Below, piece after piece: positions 1 to 6,201 of a stretch of 42,631 bases of DNA; the stretch's first letter is position 1; every line of letters begins with the position of its first letter. Position numbers and translations under genes: made by a program. The stretch lies in the NCBI GenBank assembly GCA_002841295.1, contig PHEU01000015.1, forward strand, positions 1 to 42,631, in the 5' to 3' direction. The stretch comes from Actinobacteria bacterium HGW-Actinobacteria-6. Lineage in GTDB: Bacteria; Actinomycetota; Coriobacteriia; Anaerosomatales; Anaerosomataceae. Under the pieces are notes generated by a model. It did no database searches. It worked only from the letters and a program-made list of their open reading frames with translations, and had not been told where the DNA came from.

Positions 1-216
1 CTCGGGTCTACGGCGCCGCTCGGGTCTCCGGCGCCGCTCGGGTCTCCGGCGACGCTCGGGTCTCCGGCGACGCTTGGGTCTCCGGCGACGCTCGGGTCTA
101 CGGCGCCGCTTGGGTCTCCGGCGACGCTCGGGTCTCCGGCGACGCTCGGGTCTCCGGCGACGCTCGGGTCTCCGGCGACGCTCGGGTCTCCGGCGACGCT
201 CAGGTCTACGGACCAG
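1..216 (+). repeat. Twelve 18-bp tandem repeats
   Basis: The unit CTCGGGTCTCCGGCGACG repeats head to tail from base 1; the last copy (199-216) is diverged. Variants swap TCC/TAC and GAC/GCC. The unit is a multiple of three, so all plus frames stay open across the array. Only the third frame (R-V-S-G-D-A hexapeptides) joins a conserved-looking downstream protein, so I take that as coding. The array begins at the window edge and may be longer. Confidence 0.95.
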
Positions 217-467
217 ACCACACGCTCACCGCTGGCCCGCTGAGCAGCCAAGGCCACCACGGCACCCTCACCCGCCAGCCAGACGGCGGACACCAGATCA
301 TCATCGGTTGCTGGTCCGGGACCACCGACGAGCTTCGTGAGCTGGCTGCCGCCAAAGACTGGCCTTCGAGCTGCGACAAGAAGACCCGGGAGCGTTACGC
401 GCCGCGTCTGATCGCGTTCGCTGCGCTGTGCGATGCGCAGATCTCGGTCTGGGAGGGGTCGAAGTGA
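1..467 (+). CDS. Hexapeptide-repeat phage protein, 5' end missing
   Basis: The first complete codon is at base 3. The visible part has twelve six-residue repeats of type R-V-(S/Y)-G-(D/A)-A, the period expected of a left-handed beta-helix. A C-terminal domain follows with the motifs IIIGCWSGTTDELREL and ERYAPRLIAFAALCDAQI. Actinophage proteins with A-x-V-x-G-(N/D) repeats and a GCW-type tail domain are familiar to me, but I know no function. The stop overlaps the next start by 4 bp (GTGA), so it is in the same operon. The frames encoding LGSPAT and SGLRRR are rejected because they run into stops or unrelated sequence. Confidence 0.75.
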   Translation, partial: RVYGAARVSGAARVSGDARVSGDAWVSGDARVYGAAWVSGDARVSGDARVSGDARVSGDARVSGDAQVYGPDHTLTAGPLSSQGHHGTLTRQPDGGHQIIIGCWSGTTDELRELAAAKDWPSSCDKKTRERYAPRLIAFAALCDAQISVWEGSK

Positions 468-793
468 TCGAGAACGCGGCCTGCGCTGGCGATCTAACGT
501 TCACCGAACGTCCCTACGCCGAGCAGCGCCCGATCTGTTTCCGATGCCCGGTCCGGGTGGAGTGCCTGGAGGGGGCGCTGGGCGAGAAGACGTCCGAGTA
601 CACCCGTGCCGGTCTGCGCCCGGATCAGTTGGCGAAGTTGCGTGGGCTGCGGAAGGCGTCGGTGGTCGCGGTGTGCCGGGGGTGTGGTGCGGAGTTCCTG
701 CGGGCGAGTAATCGGCAGGTGCATTGCTCGGTGGCGTGTCGGCAGGCGTGGAGTAATCGTCGGCGTGATGAGCGTCGGGCGGTGGCGTCATGA
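464..793 (+). CDS. WhiB-like protein with extra C-terminal zinc ribbon
   Basis: 109 residues from GTG 464, overlapping the previous stop. The four iron-sulfur cysteines of WhiB proteins are present (C7, C25, C28, C34, in the order C...C-x2-C-x5-C, with ICFRCPVRVEC). The usual G-W-G-G turn is degenerate (EYTRAGLRPDQ). Unusually, a second cysteine set follows (C71, C74, C88, C92; CRGC...HCSVACRQAW), a zinc-ribbon-like module. WhiB proteins are actinobacterial redox or NO-sensing transcription partners of the sigma factor, and phage copies can act on host WhiB targets. Here it probably controls early phage or host transcription (inference). The downstream gene overlaps by 4 bp. Confidence 0.8.
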   Translation: MIENAACAGDLTFTERPYAEQRPICFRCPVRVECLEGALGEKTSEYTRAGLRPDQLAKLRGLRKASVVAVCRGCGAEFLRASNRQVHCSVACRQAWSNRRRDERRAVAS

Positions 794-1320
794 AGTCTGT
801 GGTTGGGCTGGATCCGTCCCTGGCAGCTACCGGCATCTGTGTCAGCGGCTTTGCCCCTAAGACCATCGTGACGAAGCCGGGAACCAAGGCGATCACCACG
901 CGAATCTGCCGGCTGAACGTGATCGCCGCTGAGGTGATGAACCGGGTGCATCCAGGCTCACTGGTGGTCATCGAGGCCCCGGGATTCTCCCGCGGCGCCC
1001 AACCCGGGCACCACCAGCTCGCGGGGCTGTGGTGGCTCTTGGTGATCTTGCTCGACGCCCGGGGCGTGCAGTTTGTCGAGGTGTCGCCGTCGACGTTGAA
1101 GAAGTTCGCGACCGGTCGCGGGAACGCCACGAAAGCCGACATGCGAATGGCCCTGTTCAAGCGGGCCGGCATCGATCTACCCGACGACAACCAGGTCGAC
1201 GCCTGGTGGCTGATGCAGATCGGTCTCCACCTGGTGGGGAGTGCCGACGTGATCGATCTCCCGAAGGACCAGCTGGCCGTTCTCTCCCCGTTGCGCGGCC
1301 AGCTTCCAGCGCCCGGATAG
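790..1320 (+). CDS. RuvC-like Holliday junction resolvase
   Basis: 176 residues with an RNase H-like fold: first acidic residue in VVGLDPSLAATGI (D8), second in VVIEAP (E62), and a C-terminal acidic cluster in PDDNQVDAWW (D132, D133, D137). This is the order of catalytic residues in RuvC and in the phage resolvases of this family. It would resolve branched recombination or replication DNA, probably before packaging. ATG 790 overlaps the WhiB-like stop by 4 bp. The length is normal for the family. Confidence 0.85.
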   Translation: MKSVVGLDPSLAATGICVSGFAPKTIVTKPGTKAITTRICRLNVIAAEVMNRVHPGSLVVIEAPGFSRGAQPGHHQLAGLWWLLVILLDARGVQFVEVSPSTLKKFATGRGNATKADMRMALFKRAGIDLPDDNQVDAWWLMQIGLHLVGSADVIDLPKDQLAVLSPLRGQLPAPG

Positions 1321-1424
1321 GGGGTGGCTGGCTCTGGTTCGTCAGTTGCCGGGGAAGGGCGGTGGCGGGCCGGGGTGAACCTCTCCCGAGTAGTTCCCGT
1401 TTTTCGATCAGAAGTGAGGTTGCG

Positions 1425-1544
1425 ATGCCTGAGTGGTTGAACCCGATCCCGCTGTTGCCGGCGCTGGTGTTCCTGGCCCTGATCGGCCGGGGCCTGGCCG
1501 CCGACGTCCATCACCACATGACCCGGAAGGACCTCCCCGAATGA
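1425..1544 (+). CDS. Small one-helix membrane protein
   Basis: 39 residues, from ATG 1425 preceded by a GTGAGG Shine-Dalgarno-like stretch. There is one hydrophobic segment (NPIPLLPALVFLALIGRGLA), then a short polar tail. The stop overlaps the next start by 4 bp (ATGA), which supports real translation. Function unknown. Confidence 0.55.
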   Translation: MPEWLNPIPLLPALVFLALIGRGLAADVHHHMTRKDLPE

Positions 1545-2002
1545 CCACCCAAACCCCTCCGACCGCCGAGCAGATCGCCGAACGGATCGAGCGCGTGTTG
1601 AAGGCGCGCACCACCATGCCTCACCCGGTCTATGGCGGTGGGTTCACCCTCACGGCGCTGGAGCTGGCCGAGGAGATCGTGCCCCTGTATCCGGTGGCCG
1701 AGGAGGGTCCTCGCGATCCGGGAGCGCGGCACGGCTGCACGGTGGGCCTGAGGTTCGCAACCCTCCAGCTCAACGTCGAAACCGCGCGAGGCACCAGGGC
1801 CTCGGGGATCTTCTGGTCCGTGATCACGGCGACGTTGGCGCTATGGAATCTCGCCGAGGGCCAGGCCGTCGGCGGATGGGTACTAGTCGGCATCACCGTG
1901 CTCCAGATCATCGGCGCTGCGCGCGGCCACCACGACCTCAAGATCGCGAGAGCTGAGCTGGACGCGTTCGACCTCGACGCGGAGCTGGAGGGCCGGTCAT
2001 GA
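1541..2002 (+). CDS. Hypothetical protein with C-terminal membrane hairpin
   Basis: 153 residues from ATG 1541. The N-terminal half is soluble (helical AEQIAERIERVLKA, then GGFTLTALELAEEIVPLYP). The C-terminal half has two hydrophobic segments (near GIFWSVITATLALWNLA and GWVLVGITVLQIIGAA) followed by a charged tail rich in D and E. It is coupled at both ends by 4-bp overlaps to two other small membrane proteins, so they may act together at the membrane. I do not recognise the family. Confidence 0.7.
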   Translation: MTTQTPPTAEQIAERIERVLKARTTMPHPVYGGGFTLTALELAEEIVPLYPVAEEGPRDPGARHGCTVGLRFATLQLNVETARGTRASGIFWSVITATLALWNLAEGQAVGGWVLVGITVLQIIGAARGHHDLKIARAELDAFDLDAELEGRS

Positions 2003-2250
2003 CGTGGCTCTGGTTCCTCCTGGCGGCCGTCGCGATCGCGGTCATTCTGGTGGCGACGTCGCGACTCCCCCGGCCTCGCCGGTGGCGGTGCGAGTGTGGC
2101 GCACAGTTCCACGGTGAGCGGGAGCTGGTTGAGCATGTGACTCGGCTTCATGGTCGCTGCCGGTCCTCGAATCACTCCCATCGGTGTGTGTTGTTGGACG
2201 GTCATGCCGGGACTCATCTGTGTGGGTGTGAGTTGAGGTGGACGCGATGA
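1999..2250 (+). CDS. Membrane-anchored zinc-finger-like protein
   Basis: 83 residues. An N-terminal transmembrane segment (WLWFLLAAVAIAVILVA) is followed by a basic stretch and a C2H2-like finger: two Cys (CECG), then HVTRLH. A further Cys/His-rich tail (CRSSNHSHRCVLLDGHAGTHLCGC) may bind a second metal. Zinc binding is inferred from the spacing. A small anchored finger of this kind is unusual. It is in the early operon, overlapping both neighbours. Confidence 0.65.
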   Translation: MTWLWFLLAAVAIAVILVATSRLPRPRRWRCECGAQFHGERELVEHVTRLHGRCRSSNHSHRCVLLDGHAGTHLCGCELRWTR

Positions 2251-2603
2251 GCCTCATGGGTTTAGTCGGGCTGCTGATCGCCGCGGGGGCTGCGGTGGGG
2301 TTGGCGTTGGTGCTCGGCAGGGCGTTCGCCGGCTTCGAGGTTGAGGCGCCGGTTCCTGAGGTTGAGCCGGACGTGCCCGCGGTGGATCCGTCCCCTGGGG
2401 TGTGGGAGCAGCCCACGTTCTCCGAGGTGCTGCCGGCGCTGCCTTCGCGGCCGTCCCCGATGCGTGAACCCGAGCTGCGCCGCGAGCCAGCGATCCCGCT
2501 ACCACCGGTGCATCTGGAGACGGTGATGCATCGCGAGAGCTGGCCGCCGCCTGGCCGCGTTCCCCCATCCCTGCCCAAGTACGAACACCACTTCAGGAAG
2601 TAG
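2247..2603 (+). CDS. Membrane protein with proline/glutamate-rich tail
   Basis: 118 residues from ATG 2247, chosen because it overlaps the previous stop (ATGA); GTG 2238 is an alternative. One N-terminal hydrophobic helix (LVGLLIAAGAAVGLALVLG) is followed by a Pro-, Glu- and Val-rich tail without predicted fold (EVEAPVPEVEPDVPAVDP). It is probably anchored in the inner membrane with a disordered tail. Family and function are not recognised. Confidence 0.65.
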   Translation: MSLMGLVGLLIAAGAAVGLALVLGRAFAGFEVEAPVPEVEPDVPAVDPSPGVWEQPTFSEVLPALPSRPSPMREPELRREPAIPLPPVHLETVMHRESWPPPGRVPPSLPKYEHHFRK

Positions 2604-2610
2604 GAAAGCC

Positions 2611-2799
2611 ATGATGACGATCACTGAGGCGCAAGCCACCAACACCGTGCTCCAAGCCCTGATCCATCCCCGCGCCGAGCTGACCGAGGAACAACGGCGC
2701 CAGCTGGTCCGGGACGCCGCGACGCTTGCTGATCACGCGCAGCGGGCGTTGGGGGCTGGGTTGTCGGCGAAGGACGTCCGGGAGGCGATGGAACGATGA
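2611..2799 (+). CDS. Small helical hypothetical protein
   Basis: 62 residues from ATG 2611 (a second ATG follows at once), with purine-rich AGGAAG upstream. It is predicted helical and charged (ELTEEQRRQLVRDAATLADHA). The stop overlaps the next start by 4 bp (ATGA). No recognised family. Confidence 0.65.
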   Translation: MMTITEAQATNTVLQALIHPRAELTEEQRRQLVRDAATLADHAQRALGAGLSAKDVREAMER

Positions 2800-3233
2800 T
2801 CGACAAGCGAGCGTTCCTGCGCCCTCGCACCATCCCGGTATCCGAGGTGAACCAGCGGCCCTACGAGAAGCCGCACTTGATCGAGATCGGCGGGCACCTG
2901 GCCCCGGTAACGATGACCGGGAGCGGGAAGCCCGACAAGCGCCGAATCAGCGGTGAGGCACACGTCGAATTCATCCTCTTTGCGACACCCAGCGCGCTGG
3001 TGGACGTGTTCGAGTTTGACGCGTCCGCCTACCAAGTCGAGGTCGCGGCTGAGCAGATGGCCAAGGCTGACGGCAGCACGAAGCCGTGGGCTGATCTTCA
3101 GGACGAGGATCGGCGGCGGTGGCGAACTTTGGTCGAGCGGCTTGTTCGGTCTGGTGGGATCACGCTCCCGAAGGTGGACACGTCGGGCCTCAACCGTGGA
3201 CCCGTGGTTGATCCTGAGAAGGGCGGCAAGTGA
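2796..3233 (+). CDS. Hypothetical phage protein
   Basis: 145 residues. The N-terminal part looks beta-rich (HLIEIGGHLAPVTMTGSG, EAHVEFILFATPSALVDVFEF) and the C-terminal part helical (DEDRRRWRTLVERLVRSGG). There are no catalytic motifs I can name. It is inside the overlapping early operon, directly before a conserved actinophage hypothetical. Confidence 0.65.
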   Translation: MIDKRAFLRPRTIPVSEVNQRPYEKPHLIEIGGHLAPVTMTGSGKPDKRRISGEAHVEFILFATPSALVDVFEFDASAYQVEVAAEQMAKADGSTKPWADLQDEDRRRWRTLVERLVRSGGITLPKVDTSGLNRGPVVDPEKGGK

Positions 3234-3691
3234 TGGCCATCGTTGAGAACTACACCACCTCGATCTCCGCCACCAAGACCGCCGCCGAGATCCAGCGACG
3301 ATTGGCGGAATCCGGTGCCAGCAAGGTCATGATCGAGTACCGCGACAGCCGGCCGTCCGGGGTCGTGTTCGAGGCTCAAACCGAGTTCGGTCCTCGATCG
3401 TTCGTCCTCCCCATTGACGTCGACGCGATGCACCAGCTCCTGGTCGCGGAGAAGCGCGCCGGCCGGCTGCCGGGGATCTCGGCGCCGCTGGCTCGGGATC
3501 GTGCTCAGGCTGAGCGGGTGGCGTGGCGTGTGGTAGCTGAGTGGGTGCGTGCTCAGATGACGTTGATCGCGGCGCGCATGGCGACTCTGGATCAGGTGAT
3601 GTTGCCGTATCTGGTGGTGGATGGTCAGCGGTCGTTGTATGAGGCGTATCGGTCTGAGGGGTTGCGCGAGCTGACGGGTGGCCAGCGATGA
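3233..3691 (+). CDS. Conserved actinophage hypothetical protein
   Basis: 152 residues from ATG 3233; GTG 3230 overlaps the previous stop and is an alternative start. The N-terminus (ENYTTSISATKTAAEIQRRL) with a following S-K-V-M-I-E-Y strand is a pattern I remember from early operons of actinophages, where it has no assigned role. The C-terminal half is helical, including the segment RVAWRVVAEWVRAQMTLIAA. It may be a DNA-metabolism accessory protein, judged only from position. Confidence 0.7.
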   Translation: MAIVENYTTSISATKTAAEIQRRLAESGASKVMIEYRDSRPSGVVFEAQTEFGPRSFVLPIDVDAMHQLLVAEKRAGRLPGISAPLARDRAQAERVAWRVVAEWVRAQMTLIAARMATLDQVMLPYLVVDGQRSLYEAYRSEGLRELTGGQR

Positions 3692-4008
3692 GCGGCTTTG
3701 ACCGACTCCTCCGCGAGAAGCTGGGCGATCCCGTGGTTAGGGCTGGGTATCTGGCCAATCAGCGCCGGTACCGGCGCTGCGTCGCTGAGGCCGCGAACGT
3801 CACGATCGCGAACGCTGGCATGGTGTCGGCCGTCGTTGCCGCGCACTGGCACCGCGGTCTCGCCGAGGACGCCACACGCCGCGCCAGTAAGGCTCCTCAC
3901 GCTGACGCAAGAGCCTGGTGGGAGGCGTACGCCAGCCATCACGCCGCGCTCGCAGACCTCGGAGTCACCGCGGTGAAGCGAGATCCCGTGCGCGTGTTCT
4001 ATGTCTGA
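3688..4008 (+). CDS. Hypothetical helical phage protein
   Basis: 106 residues, starting at ATG 3688 with a 4-bp overlap. Mostly helical and rich in Ala, Arg and Trp (AHWHRGLAEDATRRA, ADARAWWEAYASHHAALADL). No recognised motif. It overlaps the start of the next small gene (ATG 4001) by 8 bp. Confidence 0.65.
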   Translation: MSGFDRLLREKLGDPVVRAGYLANQRRYRRCVAEAANVTIANAGMVSAVVAAHWHRGLAEDATRRASKAPHADARAWWEAYASHHAALADLGVTAVKRDPVRVFYV

Positions 4009-4138
4009 CCCTCCGCGGCCCATCCCGCGCCCGTGCTGCAGCTGGTGTGGCCACGACCCTCACGGGGCGGGCTGTACCTCGGAGATCCGTGGGCCGTTTG
4101 GTCGTTTCGTCCCCTGTCCGTGCAAGAAGAAAGCCTGA
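4001..4138 (+). CDS. Tiny cysteine-rich, zinc-binding-type protein
   Basis: 45 residues from ATG 4001, overlapping the previous gene by 8 bp. The motifs CCSWCGHDPHGAGC and CPCKKKA give six cysteines and two histidines, enough for one or two zinc sites. The Cys pattern and a clean fit between neighbours argue that it is real. Such tiny Cys-rich genes are common in actinophage early operons. Function unknown. Confidence 0.55.
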   Translation: MSDPPRPIPRPCCSWCGHDPHGAGCTSEIRGPFGRFVPCPCKKKA

Positions 4139-4141
4139 CCC

Positions 4142-4714
4142 GTGAACACCACCGTGGCAGCCGAAGCCCGCGAGTTCCTCCAATCCCCCTGGCCCGACCT
4201 CCTCGACTACCTGGTCGACCCGGACGGAACTGAACGACGCATCGACTATGGCCAGATCAAGGCCAGTTACAGCGGGGGCCCAGAGGATGACGAGGGCTGG
4301 GCCTGGGCGATCTGGAAGGACGGCCTACGCTTCGAGCGGGGGGACTCCTGGTGTCGCGCCGGCGGCTGGAACCATCGCCCCATCCATTGCATCCCGTGGG
4401 CCGATCTGCGCGCACTGATCGACTCTCACCCCGCGGAAATGGCGCGGATTCGGGAGCTGGCCGAGGGGCGAGGGACGCCGTACAGCCTCGGGTGGCGGTG
4501 GTTCATGATGCCGGCGATCATGCGGCCCGGGATGCACCCCAGCTACTACGAGTCAGAGCGCGAAGACGACTATTACGACACCTCGAACTACTGGCCGACC
4601 AAGCCCAACGGCTACGCGGACAAGTTGAACGCCTGGCTCGCTGCGTGGCGGATCGTGGGCGATTTCGCGGGTGAGCCGGCGGATTTGATCGAGTGGGCGC
4701 AGGTGCTCCAGTGA
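4142..4714 (+). CDS. Hypothetical phage protein, Trp/Tyr-rich
   Basis: 190 residues from GTG 4142, three bases after the previous stop. Rich in aromatic and acidic residues (DDEGWAWAIWKDGLRFERG, WRWFMMPAIMRPG, ESEREDDYYDTSNYW), with a helical C-terminus (KLNAWLAAWRIVGDF). No domain recognised. The next gene starts inside its stop (GTGA). Confidence 0.65.
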   Translation: MNTTVAAEAREFLQSPWPDLLDYLVDPDGTERRIDYGQIKASYSGGPEDDEGWAWAIWKDGLRFERGDSWCRAGGWNHRPIHCIPWADLRALIDSHPAEMARIRELAEGRGTPYSLGWRWFMMPAIMRPGMHPSYYESEREDDYYDTSNYWPTKPNGYADKLNAWLAAWRIVGDFAGEPADLIEWAQVLQ

Positions 4715-5115
4715 CCGAGCGACTGTGCGCCTGGTGCAACGGGCCGATCCGCGCCGCGGCGAGACGCGACGCCATCACTTGCTCCACCAGCTGCCGGCAG
4801 GCCCGTAACCGGTTCGCCCAGGGCGTCGGCAGCCCGCCACCCGTCGCAGGTGGCCGCCCGCTACGGCTCGCCTCACGTAGCGGATCCGGACACGACGCGT
4901 CGCGTGGATCATCACGACGGATCGACTCACTGGTCTACAGGCCCGGCGTCCGAACCACCGACCCGAACCGAGTCATCGGCGCCAAGCCGGCCGTCTTCAT
5001 CCGATGGGTGTTCGACCTCCTCGGCGCGCTCCCCGGCGACGAGCTGGTCGACGTCTTCCCCGGATCCGGCGGCGTCGGCCGCGCCTGGGAGCTCTACACC
5101 AAGGCAGGTGCATGA
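4711..5115 (+). CDS. DNA methyltransferase-like protein with zinc ribbon, catalytic part absent
   Basis: 134 residues from GTG 4711. It begins with a zinc-ribbon-like module (C6, C9, C24, C28; CAWC...TCSTSCRQA). The C-terminus, GAKPAVFIRWVFDLLGALPG followed by DVFPGSGGVGRAWELY, matches the SAM-binding F-x-G-x-G end of phage DNA methylases. I see no D/N-P-P-(Y/W) catalytic motif, so it may be shortened, inactive as a methylase, or a DNA-binding derivative. Its CSxxCRQA ribbon resembles that of the WhiB-like protein at 464-793. It overlaps the next gene by 4 bp. Confidence 0.6.
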   Translation: MTERLCAWCNGPIRAAARRDAITCSTSCRQARNRFAQGVGSPPPVAGGRPLRLASRSGSGHDASRGSSRRIDSLVYRPGVRTTDPNRVIGAKPAVFIRWVFDLLGALPGDELVDVFPGSGGVGRAWELYTKAGA

Positions 5116-5456
5116 TGGGCGCCCGCCTCGTATCACTCGCACTCAACCCCGCCTGGTCAAACCTCACCCCACCCGCCCGACTCGCCTTCATCACCATGTG
5201 CCACACCGCCCGCGACAAAGACGCCGAAGGCATCCCCGCCCGCACATACTGGGCCGGCCACGACTACCTAGCCGTCGTCCTCGCCGGCGAAGAAACCGAC
5301 GCCGCCCGGCAACGCGTCAAGCGCGCGATCGCCGAGCTGATCGCCGCCGGCGCCATCGAACGCATCGGCACCGCCCACCGCGCCCGCCAGATGACCTACC
5401 TGGTACAGCCGGACGCCTGGCCCAACCAGCCGCGCCTCAACGCCGCAGCGGACTAG
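5112..5456 (+). CDS. Winged-helix replication-initiation-type protein
   Basis: 114 residues from ATG 5112. The pattern LVSLALNPAWSNLTPPARLA, then a helical region and KRAIAELIAAGAIERIGTAH, is the winged-helix N-terminal domain of phage replisome-organiser or helix-turn-helix proteins in actinophages. Only the DNA-binding domain is present. It is the nearest candidate to bind the repeats at 6003-6089, which would make it an initiator (inference). Codons end strongly in C compared with the upstream genes. Confidence 0.65.
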   Translation: MMGARLVSLALNPAWSNLTPPARLAFITMCHTARDKDAEGIPARTYWAGHDYLAVVLAGEETDAARQRVKRAIAELIAAGAIERIGTAHRARQMTYLVQPDAWPNQPRLNAAAD

Positions 5457-5465
5457 CCTGGGCGC

Positions 5466-5822
5466 ATGCCCAAAGTCGTCACCCACACCTTCGGCCCGTT
5501 TATGGTCTCCAACCGCAAGTGGGGCAAGATCGTGCCGCCCTACTTCTCGATCGGCGTCAAGACCTGGCCGGTCGACCAGGCCCAGCTCGACGTCGAAGTC
5601 GAGGACCAACACTCACGCATCACCGCGACCCGCGTGCTGGCCGGCGGGCTGCTGCTGGGCCCCGCGGGCATGATCCTGGGCGCACTGGCGCGCAAGGACG
5701 TCACGAAGGGCCGCCTGGTGCTCACCGTCGACGGGCGGGTGGTGCAGCGGTTCGAGTTCCCGGGCCGCGACGTCGGTAAGGCTGAGGCGTTCATCGACGC
5801 ACTGGCCCAGGCCAAGGAGTAG
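5466..5822 (+). CDS. Hypothetical protein with central hydrophobic glycine-rich loop
   Basis: 118 residues from ATG 5466, ten bases after the previous gene. Beta-rich ends (FSIGVKTWPV, GRLVLTVDGRVVQRFEF) flank a hydrophobic Gly-rich centre (VLAGGLLLGPAGMILGALA). Small actinobacterial proteins of this shape exist, but I cannot name a function. It is the last gene before the non-coding region with the repeat cluster. Confidence 0.65.
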   Translation: MPKVVTHTFGPFMVSNRKWGKIVPPYFSIGVKTWPVDQAQLDVEVEDQHSRITATRVLAGGLLLGPAGMILGALARKDVTKGRLVLTVDGRVVQRFEFPGRDVGKAEAFIDALAQAKE

Positions 5823-5920
5823 AATCCAGGACTAGGTAACTAGTGCGGGCCGGTCGGGGTTAACCCGGTCGCTCTCGCCCTGATGTTTGGCCTGCTGTGG
5901 TAGCTGACGACATCGACCTT

Positions 5921-5954
5921 AGAGGCCCCGCCGGATCCGTCCAGCGGGGCCTCT
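5921..5954 (+). terminator. Strong GC stem-loop, possible terminator
   Basis: Arms 5921-5931 and 5944-5954 (AGAGGCCCCGC / GCGGGGCCTCT) pair perfectly over 11 bp with a 12-base loop. No T-tract follows, so it may be a weak or factor-dependent terminator ending the early operon, or a structural element of the neighbouring candidate origin. Confidence 0.5.
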
Positions 5955-5957
5955 GCC

Positions 5958-5966
5958 TGTGGATAA
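5958..5966 (-). promoter_or_regulatory. DnaA box, perfect consensus
   Basis: The minus strand reads TTATCCACA, the consensus DnaA binding site. A single 9-mer can occur by chance, but this one adjoins the TGACCCCC cluster and a second near-consensus box. Confidence 0.5.
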
Positions 5967-6002
5967 CTCACACCCCCAAAGCTACGGAAAGCGGGTCACA
6001 TC

Positions 6003-6089
6003 TGACCCCCATTACCGATCACAGATGACCCCCATTCCGAGAGAAAGGGGGTCAAAATCGGCCAGAAAGGGGGTCACCCCATGACCCCC
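6003..6089. repeat. Five TGACCCCC motifs, iteron- or operator-like
   Basis: Exact copies lie at 6003-6010, 6026-6033 and 6082-6089 on the plus strand, and at 6047-6054 and 6069-6076 on the minus strand. A partial copy is at 5993-5998. The first two are followed by ATT. The two inverted copies are preceded by AGAAA and lie 22 bp apart; the first two direct copies are 23 bp apart, about two helical turns. They form inverted pairs around 6040 and 6079. Confidence 0.8.
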
Positions 6090-6184
6090 CGAGGAAGAAG
6101 AGGAGAAAGTAACTACTAGGAAGAATTCTGGAGGACCCAACTCAACACACTGCCCAACCCGCACGCGCGACCCCCACAACAGCC

Positions 6185-6193
6185 TGTGGAAAA
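6185..6193 (-). promoter_or_regulatory. DnaA-box-like sequence
   Basis: The minus strand reads TTTTCCACA, which fits the relaxed DnaA-box consensus TTWTNCACA. It is immediately before the HNH-kinase gene and on the far side of the repeat cluster from the perfect box. Confidence 0.4.
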
Positions 6194-6201
6194 CTCGAAC
6201 C

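Larger units (their letters stand above)
5823..6201. other. Non-coding region, candidate phage replication origin
   Basis: 379 bp without a credible gene. It holds an 11-bp stem-loop, two DnaA-box-like sequences and a cluster of five exact TGACCCCC motifs, followed by a purine-rich, relatively AT-rich stretch (about 6091-6135). Clustered short repeats with DnaA boxes next to a winged-helix protein gene is a layout of phage and plasmid origins. A regulatory (operator) role for the repeats is the main alternative. Confidence 0.5.

Noticed and set aside
74-340. Open frame of SGLRRR repeats over the tandem array
   Set aside because: The array is open in all plus frames because its unit is 18 bp. 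Only the third frame runs into a conserved-looking protein with a 4-bp overlap to the next gene.
501-1517. Long minus-strand open frame opposite the WhiB and RuvC genes
   Set aside because: It is low complexity (Pro, Thr, Ala, Arg) and lies opposite two genes with clear family motifs; typical high-GC shadow.
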